Positions 33,291-44,233 of a stretch of 64,000 nt of DNA are shown here, piece after piece. Positions within the stretch are counted from its first letter, which is position 1; each line of letters begins with the position of its first letter. The stretch lies in contig OX596339.1 in the NCBI GenBank assembly GCA_951394405.1, forward strand, positions 2,976,001-3,040,000. Direction: 5' to 3'. The notes under the pieces are model-generated. The model had not been told where the DNA came from and ran no database searches. It saw nothing but the letters and a program-made list of their open reading frames with translations. This DNA comes from Coprinellus micaceus. Its lineage: Eukaryota > Basidiomycota > Agaricomycetes > Agaricales > Psathyrellaceae. The translations under genes were made by a program, and so were the position numbers.

Positions 33291-36200
33291 ATGGCCTCGA
33301 CAACAGCAAGACAGCCCAAGCCTCCGAAGAGAGGGGGAGGCCCTGAGCCCGCTCGGTGCGTTCCTCTCTTCTAGTGCGGAGAGACAACTCATCGATAACG
33401 ACACAGACGTCCACAAGCCTGGACAGGCGCCAGGGGTTCTCCCACCTTCTCACCGTCCCATACGCCCCGGCCCCAGTCCACCTCCCATAACCAGCAACAG
33501 CAGCAAGGACCCCCGGCCTTCCCATCGCTCACGCCGCACCCCAACGGCCTCCGCCCCGACCCCACCCGCCTCCTCCAGTCGCTCACAGGTCTAACCGTAC
33601 GTCCTCCTTCCTCCCCTTAACCCTTCCCGCCTCCTGGTACCCATCGCCCTTACTTATCTCAACATTTCTCGTGGATAATACGCACAGGGCACAACAGTAA
33701 CACTCACGACCCGCACGGGGCAGCGCTACGAAGGCGTCGTCGGCTCCACGAGCGGCGAGGGCGATACCACCGGCGTCACCCTCAAGGACGTCAAGGACCT
33801 CACAACCGCCGGCGCCCCTCTCAAAGACTCTTTCTTCATCGCGTCGACCAATATCGACTCGTATTTGTCCGGGCCTGCAGATGCCCGGCCCACTACCAAT
33901 AGTAATGGAGACAGTGAGTTCATCTCATCTTCGGTTTGTTGTATCTATCTATGGATATGGATATGGATAGTGCGGCGCAGGAGGAACGAAATGAACTGAT
34001 CCAATGCATATACAGCCTTCCGCACGGATACAGATATAAGCGCACGCAAGCCGCACGCCCGCGAACGCGAGCTCCAAGCCTGGGTGCCCCCTCCCGCCGC
34101 TGGCGCCCCTTCCTCCTCATCCTCATCTGCCCTCGAGCCCACCCCTTCCACCCTTTCCACCAACCCTTCTCTTTCCCACCCTTCTTCCACCACAACCACA
34201 ACCACAACCACCACAACCGACGAAGACACCTTCGGCATCTCCGCCTCCACCACCACCTCCACCACCGGGCCCACGGGCGCGTGGGACCAGTTCACCGCGA
34301 ACGAGCAGCTGTTCGGCGTTACGGTCAATTTCGACGAGGAGGCGTATACGACGACGATTGATCGGAATGCGCCGGATTTTAAGGAGAGGGAGAGGAAGGC
34401 GCAGAGGATTGCGAATGAGATTATGGGGGTATGTGGTTTTTTGTTTTTTTGTGAAATGGGGGAGGTGTTATGGGGAGATTGGGGAGGAAAGATTGGAGAG
34501 ATAGAGATAGAGCTGACGAGATGAATTGTAGACGGCGACGAATAACCCGCATGTTGCGGAGGAGCGTGGACAGACTGTTGATGATAGCGGTGTGAATGAG
34601 GAAGACAAGTGCGTCCTTTTCTCTTCCCTCCCCTCCTCACACCCCTCCTCACACCCTCCTCACACCCTTCACATACCACCCCACACCCTCACACACCACT
34701 AACCCACACCCCACCCACACAGATACGGCGCCGTCGTCCGCGGACAGAACGCCTACGTCCCCCCCGGCGCGCGGCGCACCGCCAACGGCTCCCTCGTCCC
34801 CGCCCCCATCCCCGCCTTCTCGCATGGCCCTTCTGCCCCTTCCGCTGCACCTTCTGCTCCTTCCGCTGCCCTCAACAAGGCCAATGGTCCCAACAACAAA
34901 GCGGATGTCCCCAAGAACGGTCCCAAGAATGGTCCGGACGTGCCCAGGGTTTCGGTGAATGGCCCGGATGGTGCGGCGGTGGTGGGTACGCCTGTTCCGT
35001 CGAAGACGTCGTCTCCTGCGCCTCATGGGGCGAGTCAGGTGCGTTCTTGAATCCGTATATATACGTTGTGGTATATGGTACTGACCTCGATTTCCGCTCT
35101 ACGCTCTATCCTATCCACTCTACTATTACACTAAACGCTCTTCACTCTACCCTCTGCCCTCTACCCTCTACTGTTACAATAAACGCTAACGCTACGACAT
35201 ACCAGACCCCCGCAGACCCGCTCCCCGCCTTCCGCGAATTCATGACGCACGAGAGGCAGCGGCTGACGCAGAAGCGGCAGGCGCTGCAGAAGAACGAGAT
35301 GGATAAGAGGATGGCGGAGTTGGTTAGGTTTAGTCAGAGTTTCAAGGTGTGTTTTCTTTATCCTCTGCGTGTTGTTGTTCGTGTGATACTCATGACTTCA
35401 CCTCATCTTCATCTTCATCTTTATGATACGATATGATACGATACGATATGACATGATACGATATACAGCTCAACAAACCCATCCCGGACGACCTCGTCCC
35501 CATCCTCGCGAAAGACGAAGAGAAACAAAAAGCCATCAAGGAGAAGGCGAGGAAAGACGCGGAGAGTAACGAGGCGAGGGCGATTGGGGCGTCGACGCCT
35601 GCGACGGCGTCCAGGGGCGTTCTCGCTCCTAAGGTTGGGGGTGCTGGTGCGGGTGCTGGGGCTGGTGCGGGGAGTGGGAAGATAGGGGGAGGAGGGGCAG
35701 GAGGAGCAGGAGCAGGAGGGATAGGGGCAGGAGGAGCGATCCCGACGAGCAAGACGGTTGCGAACCATATCGGCGACACCGCGCATGCGACACAGAAGGG
35801 AGCTGCGTCGTCGAACGCTACGCCTACGCTGAAGGCTGCGAAGGCCGCTGAGCCTGGGAGTCACGGTACCTCCAACCACACCACGGGTAACAGCGGTGCG
35901 CCGAAGAAGATATCGATGTTCATCGCTGCGATCCCGCCCTTCAAGGGCGCGAGGTCCAAGCAGCAACAGCAGCACCAAGGGCCGAGTGGGGCGAGTAGTA
36001 GTGGCGGGACGCCGCCGGTTAAGGTTACGGCGTCGGGGAGTGGGGGTGGTGTTGGTGGTGGGAATGGGGTTGGGAATGGGAATGGGAATGTGGGTGGGGC
36101 GAATGGGCAGGGTGCGAATGGACCGGGTGCGACGCCGATGTCGCCTACGGCGGCGAGGTTGAACGTTAATGCGCCTTCGTTTAGGGCTCGGGTGCGTCTC

Positions 36201-37376
36201 TGCTTTCTTTTCTGCTACGTGTGGAGATCTAACAACCAAACTAGGGCTCCGCCTCCCCCAGCATCAGCGCCGCCTCAGCCTCCGCCTCCGCCTCCGTCTC
36301 TCCCAAGCCGCACAAAGCCGACGCCTCCTCTTCGTCCACCTCCACGTCGACGTCCACGGCCCCGACGAACCCGTTCTTCGGCCCGCGGGTGATCAACCTG
36401 AACAAGAAGGGCGCGGGGGCGCCGGTGAATGTGAAGGATGACTTTAATCCGTTCAAGCATAATAAGGTTGTGGATGCGGGGCAGGTTGGTGAGTGGTTTT
36501 TCTTTGAGTTGTGTTGCGGGTTTGAGTTGGAGTAGGAGGGAATTGGATTCGAATTGTACTGACGACTCTATCCCTAGCCGCCGTCTGGCCCTACAACGGC
36601 AAACGCTACCTCGCACAGTACCCCCTCCCCCAACACCAACCCCCCCACCAGCCCCAACACCCCATGAACCCCTCCTCCCAAATGCCCCCTCAGGGCTACG
36701 AAGACGACCCGCAGGCCCAAGCCCAAGCCCAAGCTCAGGCCCAAGCGCAGGCGGCTGCGGCAGCGGCGAGGGGGTATGTCTACGCGTATCCGGGGCCGTA
36801 TGGGTACCCTGGGGCGCCGATGATGCAGGGGATGCCGCCGGGTCCGCCTGGGGCCTATATGCAGGGACATTTTATGCCGCCGATGGGGTATGGGCCTGGG
36901 ATGCCGCCGCCGAATGGTGAGTGTTCTCTTTCTCTCGCTTTTTCCCACTTGTTTTTGAGAAGAGGGTAGAGAGGATGAGTGCTAATGAAACGACGAATTT
37001 GCTGTAGCGATGTACTCCCCCGCGATGGGCCAGATGCCTCCTCCTGGTGCGTACATGTCGCCTCCGCCTGGGGCGTACCCCGGTCCCCCGCCGAATGGGG
37101 CGCAACGACCGTCTATGCCGCCTACGCCGATCCCTGCGCATGCGCATCCGTATTATCATCATCAGAGTCCGCAGAGTGCGTAACAGTTTTTTTTATCTTT
37201 GGAAGTCAATGTTGGTTTTTTTTTCTTGCTAACGTGAAGGGATTTTATGTGTAGTGCAACATGCTGTTCCGTATCCGATGATGATGGCCCCGCCGGGTCC
37301 GCCTCCTGGGGGTGTGCCCCCGCACCCGTATGATGGGCAGCAGCAGCAGCCTGTTCCTATGGGTGGACATGCATGA
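33291..37376 (+). CDS. PBP1: Ataxin-2/Pbp1 homologue
   Basis: Twelve exons: 33291-33355, 33407-33596, 33688-33913, 34016-34428, 34532-34608, 34723-35038, 35206-35346, 35469-36191, 36245-36488, 36578-36916, 37008-37175 and 37255-37376, coding for 1007 aa. It is an RNA-granule protein that binds poly(A)-binding protein and affects mRNA stability and stress granules. The Lsm domain is GTTVTLTTRTGQRYEGVV through DSFFIASTNIDSYL. The LsmAD domain is WDQFTANEQLFGVTVNFDE, EAYTTTIDRNAPDFKERER and KAQRIANEIMG. A PAM2-like motif (ARLNVNAPSF) for binding the PABP MLLE domain lies in exon 8. The rest is Pro/Gln/Gly-rich and disordered, including a (QA)n tract at about 36714-36760 and a methionine/proline-rich tail ending PMGGHA. 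The number of exons is high for the window, and every splice keeps phase. Confidence 0.9.
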
Positions 37377-37743
37377 AGTTTGTTCGGGTGAGTAAGCCCC
37401 TTTTTTGGCTTTGGAGGAGGACTGACCGTCTATGGATAGGTGACAGTGTTTGGAGTTGAGCGAGGGTGAGGAGAGCAGTTGGGAGAAGGTGGAGGAAGGA
37501 GGCGAGTGGGAGTGAGGAGTTGCGTGGTTTCCCCCCGCATGTTTCGGTTTTTGGTTCTCGGTTCTCGGTTCTTTGATTCCCCTTCTTCTACCTGTTCTCT
37601 TTCGTCGTCGTTGTGTTCGTGTTCAAGTTCGGGTGTTGTTGTAGTCTCTTCAGCTTTTCTTTTTCTGGTGGAGTTGTTGGGATTTGGTGTGGTGGGTGCA
37701 GGGAGGGGGGGGGGGGGTCCTGGTGGGCTATTACACGACGGTG

Positions 37744-37773
37744 TTCATCCATTCATCCATTCATCCATTCATT
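37744..37773 (+). repeat. (TTCATCCA)n microsatellite
   Basis: About four TTCATCCA units in a row, 3' of the ataxin-2 gene. Confidence 0.85.
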
Positions 37774-38089
37774 GACTTGACGAGATTACGAGATTCACGC
37801 ATTACGCGAAGTTGAGCATGAGTACAATTCACGAGTCCGCTGTTTTGTAGTAGTAGCAGTAGTAGGAGTAAGAGTACATATTCGATACGTCTTTTTGTTC
37901 GTTTTGATATTCGTTGGCCGCCTTAGCCGTGTGCAAGGCATTTCCTTTCCATAAGTATCACTTTGGGCTGTTGGATTTTGGGTAATACAGGAAGGACCAT
38001 GGAGGAGAGACGTTCGACGCCTCGAAGCTTCTAGTGGTCACGAAAGGCTGTGGTGCTTCCGGGATTGAAGTTTTACTTGTTGCGGTTCA

Positions 38090-38140
38090 AACTTCCCTTG
38101 CACTGGTCTTCCCTTGCACTGGTCTTCCCTTGCACTAGTG
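38090..38140 (+). repeat. Short tandem repeat CTTCCCTTGCACTGGT x3
   Basis: Three near-perfect head-to-tail copies of a 16-bp unit; the last ends ACTAGT instead of ACTGGT. Confidence 0.8.
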
Positions 38141-38877
38141 AGTCCTTCCCTCCGACAAGCATCTCCGAAGTCGAATCTGATCTCCTGCTTCGTCGCATCT
38201 ATCCTTCAAGCACTGTGTGTGTACCGTCGACATACCGGCATTCGATTTTTACCCTCTTCTTCTGTCAGGCGCCAGAATGAAGCGCGGGAGAAGCTGGGAG
38301 GCCGATGGGTGCTTGGGTTTGGGTTTGCATGCCCAAATTACGACGGCTTGATGGATCCGCGTAGTATGCCACCGACCAAGAGGGGAATTGATCAAAGCAA
38401 AGATTTGCTTTGATTGGCCTAGTTGAGGCTGTTCGGAAGTCTTGGGCGCTTATTCACGTCGTGGGGCGGTCCCTCTCGGCTTCGTGCAGTGGGGTTTCTA
38501 CCCACGGGACTGTAAGACAGACTCCTGGGAGTACTAATAATTCGCTGTTGAGACTTCCCAGCCAGGCTACAAGAATTCACAACCCCCCGTTTTGTTCGGT
38601 GGTTGCCTCCGCACTCGACTTTTTGAATATCGCCGGTGAAGGGCCATATGGTTCTTAGCGCCCATTTCTTACGCGGACCTCTGGTACCCGAGTCGCCAGG
38701 GGGTGGTATGAAGTCTATTCCCCCTGTCCCTGTCAGTGTCCAAGCACGAAACTCGATGACCGGTGTAGAAGCGGGCGTATCGCATAGCAGGTGGTGTAAC
38801 ATGAATTCTCTAGGCCAGGGTAGCGCCCGACCTTGCTCCGATGCAGGAGATAGCGTTTTGGAACTCGCTTCTGAAGG

Positions 38878-38884
38878 TATAAAA
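38878..38884 (+). promoter_or_regulatory. TATA box of the ART-like gene
   Basis: TATAAAA lies 190 bp before the ATG at 39074, followed by a pyrimidine-rich CATTCCATTCCT stretch suited to initiation. Position and context fit a core promoter; no experimental support. Confidence 0.5.
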
Positions 38885-39073
38885 GCTGGTATGGGGCGTG
38901 TCGTTTCTCCTCAGCGTTGAACGTTCAGTCATTCCATTCCTACGCAGGTAATTGCTCACCACTTACTCTATTTTCTATTGGGACGTGTGCCGACAGGAGC
39001 TTCTTCTAGGTCGTAGTTTAATCCTTTTCTCCCAACAAAACCTCAGTCAAACCACATTCACACAATCATCATC

Positions 39074-40716
39074 ATGAACACCCTCAAGTCCCGCTCTGCG
39101 TTCAAGTACCTCCTGGCTGGCCTTCTGGTCGCCCTCTGCGTAATCTCTAGCCTGGCAAGGGTGTAAGTCCGCCCTCTCACCACGGTTGATTTTGTGCCGA
39201 GTAGGGTTGCGTATCTAATTGGCATTTAGTTACAAAGTGTAAGTTACACCTGTAAGTTAATGTAAGTTACGATTAAGTAGCTTAAGCCCTTATCTACACG
39301 TGTAAGTATTGTAACTTATTCGCCCGACTTTCGGTGTACCCAAGAGCACCAGAGCGGTGCACAGGCACTGATGCGCGGTCGCCTCAACTCGTTTGCATGG
39401 TCGAGGTCGGGGCGTCGGGAGGGAGACTTGGCCAAGGTGCTAAGGCTCAATTGCGATTGGCTAGAACGGGAACAGAGGAGATTGGGGGGACTTTTGAACT
39501 TGGTACCTGGGTGTAGAAGTGGTATGTACTTACTTGTATGTACCCGCATCGCTTCCTGTCGCTCGTCCCGCCCCTCTGTGCCCCATACCTTTGTTGCCTA
39601 TCCAAATTATTTCCGCGCGAAATCAAGTCTCGTGACCTACGGGCGAGCATTAATTTACACAATAAGTTACATTAGTTGCCCACCCGAATTTTTTTGGCCT
39701 GTAAGTTACTATTTAAATGCCCCGGGGTGAATTATACACGCAACCCTAGTGCCGAGGGCACCTAGGTTGCCAAATCCGCTCCCAAAGTCGCCAAGGCCGC
39801 TCCCGTTAAGGCTGCACCCGTAAAGGGAAAGCCCGCTCAAGTCAAAGGCGCGAAGCCTGTCAAAGGAGGCCCTGCGAAAGCCCCCAAGGGCGGAGCCGCG
39901 TTCTGTCCCATCCGCAGGCCCAAGAAAACAGGGACCGCGCCTTCGGGTAAGCAACGGCTTGTCAAGCGAGCTGGTATTACCCACCCCGCTGGAGACCAGC
40001 CTGCGATCTTGTTCCACGGTACCAAGAAGGAGTTTGCGACCAGCGTTCAGAAGCCGGATTTGAAGAAGACCCATACGTCTGGGGATTGCATCACAACAAG
40101 AATGGATGTGAGTATTAGTATTGCCATCGGTGGTGGGGGGCTCGGGCGATGCTGATAAATGTGCCTAGGTGTCGAAGGTGGCATGTATCTCACGGACAGT
40201 GTGATCGCTGCCGCTCAGTATGTTTGCCATCGGTTTGGACAGCCGAATCCCGACACTGCATATGTCCTTAGTACGTGCTTAATACGGCGTAAAGCGCACG
40301 GCCCTAATCAATACTTGTAGAGTACCAGTGGACGCCGCCTACCGGAGTTAAGGTACACACATTCCCCGCTGACTCCACGCCCGACGATTCTCAATGTGGG
40401 GCTCATGATATGGTCACCTCGTACGTCTTCCTTCTGCGCTTCGTTTCTTTTTTAGAGTGGGCGCTGACCTGTCGCCCCTAGCGCCATGCACAACCTCCCC
40501 TGGGACAAGGATCTCACCACCGACTTCTGGCAGTATGCTATCGTTAAGCAGAACGTCATGGATACTAACCTCAAGTACCTCGAGACCTACGTCATCCCTT
40601 GTGCGAACGTGCACCAGGGCGCTGATTTGGATGCGGACGACTACATCAAAGGGCAGGGTGCGAACGCAGGGTTCACAGTGTATGTTCAGGGACTTGTGGA
40701 TGGAACTGGATGCTGA
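39074..40716 (+). CDS. Secreted ADP-ribosyltransferase-fold-like protein, apparent frameshift
   Basis: Exons 39074-39160, 39766-40107, 40169-40270, 40321-40420 and 40482-40716. Exon 1 encodes a signal peptide (hydrophobic core LLAGLLVALCVISSLA). Exon 2 begins with about 45 residues of Lys/Ala/Pro repeats (VAKSAPKVAKAAPVKAAP) and a dibasic LVKRA, possibly a processing site. It then has AILFHGTKKEFATSV. Exon 3 gives VEGGMYLTDSVIAAAQYVC. HGT plus GG-x-Y-x-T-x-S/D with trailing alanines is the arrangement of PARP/DUF3990-like ADP-ribosyltransferase folds; the third active-site residue is not identified. The frame needs one extra base near 40078-40090, because exon 2's end (HHNKNGC) is one base out of phase with HGT. 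So the gene may be inactivated, or there may be a base error. An alternative 53-nt intron (39945-39997) would restore an open frame but remove the HGT region. Substrate unknown. Confidence 0.6.
39202..39748 (+). mobile_element. hAT-like MITE (547 bp) in intron 1 of the ART-like gene
   Basis: The element is bounded by the terminal inverted repeats TAGGGTTGCGT...AATT and (inverted) TAGGGTTGCGTGTATAATT, the first eleven bases matching exactly. The 8-bp sequence GTGCCGAG flanks it on both sides (39194-39201 and 39749-39756) as a perfect target-site duplication, the length typical of hAT transposons. Subterminal sequence carries many GTAAGTTAC or TAAGTTAC repeats, as transposase-binding regions do. 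It is too short for a transposase, so it is non-autonomous. The host intron is 605 nt. Without the element and one duplication it would be 50 nt, the normal size here. No second copy was seen in the window. Confidence 0.88.
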
Positions 40717-40993
40717 ATGATTTGGCACCGACTTCTTATTGTTTCATAACTACGACGTAATACGCGCTAATACACAGGGCTGCGCCTTGAACTCTACACC
40801 AGCGAAAAAAGCTTTGCGTCGCACTGGATCAAATTTCTCAAACGAATCTATCCGTTAAAAGCGAAAGGCCCACCAAAATGCACCGCATAGCCGCACTATC
40901 TTCCCCCCTCGAGGGTACAACCTAATGGATTCGCGATGATTGATCCTTGGGCGCCTAAGAATCACTCGGAGTTTGCCGACAACGATGATGACG

Positions 40994-41326
40994 TCAGGCC
41001 GAATAAGCGCTCAGGCCAGAGTGGCATGATCCAAGCAGCCGGCCTATCCCCACATCCGCAGGGCGGTAGATGGTATTAGGGTCTGGGTCATGCAGGTTGT
41101 CTGTTGTTGTTTCGGCAGGAACATTTACCATGTGGGATTCCATCAATGGAAGGAGGAAGCTCTCTTTGAGGATTGCTTTGATAGATGTGCTGATGTAAGG
41201 GACATTCTTCAGTAGATCGTCAGCACATATTACCAGAAGTTTGCTTCGAGCGTGGGCTTCTACTTCTGAATAACCTGATATCAGTGGTTCATGGGACTTA
41301 GGAACGATGCTCGTCCACATGCTCAT
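40994..41326 (-). CDS. Unrecognised 110-aa frame, possible gene fragment
   Basis: A minus-strand frame with balanced composition (LLVICADDLLKNVPYIS, LLPLMESHMVNVP). It remains open upstream for about 20 more codons past its first ATG, to a stop near 41397. No motif, intron or family was recognised. It could be the remains of an enzyme gene or chance. It ends 278 bp after the ART-like gene's stop. Confidence 0.25.
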   Translation of the reverse strand: MSMWTSIVPKSHEPLISGYSEVEAHARSKLLVICADDLLKNVPYISTSIKAILKESFLLPLMESHMVNVPAETTTDNLHDPDPNTIYRPADVGIGRLLGSCHSGLSAYSA

Positions 41327-41424
41327 CGCGCAGCTGATAACTTCTTCAGGATCTTCGGGATAAGGAATACACCATACTATGGTAGCTTTCGGGGCGAGGT
41401 CTCACTGAGCCAAGAACCAGCCCG

Positions 41425-41431
41425 TATAAAA
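41425..41431 (+). promoter_or_regulatory. TATA box of the proline-iminopeptidase-like gene
   Basis: TATAAAA lies 61 bp before the ATG at 41486, a good core-promoter distance for a short 5' leader. Confidence 0.55.
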
Positions 41432-41485
41432 GGCTGTGGTCACATAGAACTTTATCTCTAAGAGTAAGCACTCCAAGTGACTCTC

Positions 41486-42576
41486 ATGCTCCCCTCCTTG
41501 GGCACCACGTTAATCGTTGCGGTCCTCGCTTTGAGGTCCGTGGCCACCAGCACCACCTCGGTCACGGAAGGCTACCTTGACTTCACCATACCTTCCACCT
41601 CTCAGACAGCTCAGACGTGGTACAAGGTCATCGGCCACCTGAAGCCTGGCTCTCGTCCGCTTATCGCTCTGCATGGCGGGCCCGGAATATATTCTGGCTA
41701 CCTCGAAATTCTGTGCGACATCACGGAAAGAGGTCACGAGCCGCTCATCCTCTACGACATGGTCGGCAATGGAAGGTCAACTCACTACCCAGAGCAAATT
41801 GGAAACACCAGCTTTTGGACAGAGGATCTCTTCCTTGCCGAGGTGGACAACGTTCTGGCGAAGTTGAATGTTACGGAATACGACGTTATAGGGCACTCGT
41901 GGGGTGGGATGCTTGGTGCACGCCATGCTACTCATCAGCCTCCCGGATTGCAGAAGCTGGTCTTGATGTCAACTCCTGCGTCGATTCCACTGTATCTGGA
42001 AGGCATACAGCGTCTTAGGGCAGCGCTACCGGAGGCTATCAAGCAGGCCTTGGACAAGCACGAGAGCGACGGAACGACGGACGATCCTGAGTACCAGGAT
42101 GCAGTCGGCTACTTCTACTCCTTGCACTTGTGCACCATCGATCCTCTGCCCGACGCGATCGCTGACGGCTTTGCGTGGATTGCGAAGGACCCGACGGTCT
42201 ATTCGACTATGTAAGTCTGTGGTGTGGAAGTGGTAGACATAACCGGAGCTAATCCCCGCTACAGGTGGGGACCAAACGAATTCACCGCCGCTGGTGTGCT
42301 CAAAAACTGGACCGTCGTAGACGAGATTCCCAAGATCACTGTCCCTACCCTACTGACCAACGGGGGTCAGGATGAGGTCACCGACCCGGCCTTGGCTCCA
42401 TTCATCGAGAAGTTACCCCATGACCAAGTCAAGTGGGTGCAATTCCAGGTACGAGGTTACGTTCGAGGCTTGTGGTATGTCATACCGACTCTAGCGAATA
42501 GAAAGCAGCCCATATGGCCCATTACGAGGATCGCCATAGGTTCGGGGAGGTGGTCTCGGACTTCCTTTACTTTTAA
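41486..42576 (+). CDS. Secreted proline-iminopeptidase-like (S33) hydrolase
   Basis: Exons 41486-42210, 42265-42448 and 42502-42576 (introns 54 and 53 nt), 327 aa. The N-terminus MLPSLGTTLIVAVLALRSV is a signal peptide. The alpha/beta-hydrolase fold shows the S33 landmarks: oxyanion motif LIALHGGPGIYSGYL, LYDMVGNGRSTH, nucleophile elbow DVIGHSWGGMLGARH, acid region TNGGQDEVTDPALAPF, and the His region AAHMAHYEDRHRFGEVVSDFL. The last comes from a final exon whose acceptor (AATAG at 42497-42501) is fixed by the need to keep this motif. Relatives remove N-terminal proline from peptides or hydrolyse small amides. Secretion suggests nutrient peptide breakdown or action on peptide-like compounds. 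ATG 41486 was chosen over an in-frame GTG nine bases upstream. Confidence 0.85.
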
Positions 42577-42667
42577 ATTGTGGAGAATGGATCGCCGAAA
42601 GAACGATGGAGAAGCGACGTGTTGCGCGTTTGTCGTGAGCTTGAAAGGATCATAATCAGTGAAATTG

Positions 42668-44233
42668 TTAACCCTTGTCGCAACTACATGCTAGCAAATC
42701 GAGGGATGCGTTATGTCGGTACTGGTGCTTCCCGTTAACGAAGTCGACGCTGGGCAACGCCTCCAGAAGGGAGAGGGGACAAATCAATGACTGGAGCTCA
42801 GGCATCACTGTCATGACCTCCTCCATAACTTGAACGCATGCCAGGGAGAGACTTGTCGGGACGACGTGAAGGATCATGGTATGTTTGATGATGGGCAACC
42901 ACGCCCAAAGCATGGGGCTAAGGTACGGCGCCATCTCGAGCGCCGACGTACGACTGGTCCTCACCCTTAAATGAAGACAGATCTTGTCTCTTCGAGGCTT
43001 CGTTAGAGACTTGGTGTCTGCGTCTGTGGCGAACCCTACGTGAATACCTTGTTCATCGCAGGCTCGAATGGATAAAGCGTTGCCAGCGTCGCTGGATGGG
43101 GCAGCGTGGCGGCGAATGAGTTGCACTAGAGAGGGTCTGAATTGGGTATCGGAGCGGACGTTGTACAACTTGAGGCATATACGCGCGTTGGTGGGGATGG
43201 TGACATACTTCAGGAATACATCGAGGTGGCTGAGCCTGATCTTCAATTTCAGGTACTCGAGGCGGTCGAGGGAAACGCTCATGAGGGGCAAGGTTGGGCT
43301 GACGCTTCCGGTGCTGGGGTAGTGTTGTTCGATCGACAGTTTGACGAGGTTTGGGAGCCTCTTGAGTATCGGTAGCCATGCCTCCATTGTGGTGGGAACA
43401 CCCTGGAATCGATCCTCGTGCATTCCATCGAGTACTGTGGACAGAGATGTCAAGTTTTCCCCGATATTGTACTTTGACAAGTCTAGCCAGCAGGTCCGCA
43501 ACTCTAGACTTCGTAGAGAGGATAGGTCCCCGCCGAACATCGTGTCAGGAAGAAGGGGGGAGGACACCGTTGCGGTGTAGTTGTATGGCGCCAATCGCAG
43601 TTCGCGGAGGTGAGGAGCCGGACCAGTCTGTTCGAGGGCGTCGAGTACAGCGTAATTGAAGATTTCGTCCCGTGGTATCATATGCATGTATGACTGGAAT
43701 CGATGGCTATATTTCAACGTCGAGACGATGTGATAGGAGGGCCGACGGGTTCCAACGTTTACCGACCACTGGTCCCAGCCGACCTCAAGTGGGCAGTCAT
43801 GGCAGCGGAGCAACAGCTCTCTGCCGAAGTCGAATTGCGTCCCATCTTCCGCTGGGTCAGGATGGGTTGCGCTGAGACCTGCGCGACGCCCACAAAACTC
43901 CCATTCTCCCATTCCTCCAACTCTGGAAGGCTGCCACACAGATTCCTCTTGCTCCCGTCTGGGAGGAATCAGCAGCGCGAACTTCGTCCAGAACGAAGGG
44001 CAGTGGTTGACCGCGAGAGTTCGCCATCGGGAGGAGACATGAGAGACGGCCAGTGCCTCTCGGAATGAGACCCAGCGGGGCTGAATATCGACTGCGCATT
44101 CGAAGATGTGGAGTAAGACATCGTCTGGGAGGCCCTCGATTGTGATTCCCTGTCGTTCCTTCGTGCGAGTTGAGTCTTCATCGATATTTGGCGGCTGTGT
44201 GTGTTGAGCATTGAAATCCTGGTAAGGGTCCAT
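42668..44233 (-). CDS. F-box protein (521 aa, single exon)
   Basis: The F-box lies at about residues 30-80: ITIEGLPDDVLLHIFECAV, VSHVSSRWRTLAVNHCPSFW and WTKFALLI. This is the typical Agaricomycete F-box start, including the WR and FW signature. Leucine-rich, LRR-like irregular repeats follow (LRELRLAPY, LSSLRSLELRTC, LPNLVKLSIEQH, DRLEYLKLKIR). It probably serves as an SCF ubiquitin-ligase substrate adaptor. The target is unknown. There are no introns. Its stop lies 91 bp from that of the convergent S33 hydrolase gene. Confidence 0.85.
   Translation of the reverse strand: MDPYQDFNAQHTQPPNIDEDSTRTKERQGITIEGLPDDVLLHIFECAVDIQPRWVSFREALAVSHVSSRWRTLAVNHCPSFWTKFALLIPPRREQEESVWQPSRVGGMGEWEFCGRRAGLSATHPDPAEDGTQFDFGRELLLRCHDCPLEVGWDQWSVNVGTRRPSYHIVSTLKYSHRFQSYMHMIPRDEIFNYAVLDALEQTGPAPHLRELRLAPYNYTATVSSPLLPDTMFGGDLSSLRSLELRTCWLDLSKYNIGENLTSLSTVLDGMHEDRFQGVPTTMEAWLPILKRLPNLVKLSIEQHYPSTGSVSPTLPLMSVSLDRLEYLKLKIRLSHLDVFLKYVTIPTNARICLKLYNVRSDTQFRPSLVQLIRRHAAPSSDAGNALSIRACDEQGIHVGFATDADTKSLTKPRRDKICLHLRVRTSRTSALEMAPYLSPMLWAWLPIIKHTMILHVVPTSLSLACVQVMEEVMTVMPELQSLICPLSLLEALPSVDFVNGKHQYRHNASLDLLACSCDKG

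Larger units (their letters stand above)
37377..39073. other. Intergenic with homopolymer and microsatellite
   Basis: 3' flank of ataxin-2 and promoter side of the ART-like gene. It holds a G run at about 37705-37717, an (ATCC/ATTC) microsatellite at 37744-37773, a threefold CTTCCCTTGCACTGGT repeat near 38090-38140, and an inverted TAAGCGCCC at 38444-38452. No gene seen. Confidence 0.5.
40717..41485. other. Intergenic with an unassigned frame and a promoter
   Basis: Besides the low-confidence minus-strand frame at 40994-41326 and the TATA box at 41425-41431, nothing is recognised. Confidence 0.5.

Noticed and set aside
37705..37717. G run as a G-quadruplex or regulatory element
   Set aside because: A plain homopolymer in an intergenic region with no further support.
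39945..39997. 53-nt GTAAGC...CAG intron in exon 2 of the ART-like gene
   Set aside because: It restores an open frame but deletes the run leading to HGT and gives a less protein-like sequence. Kept only as an alternative.
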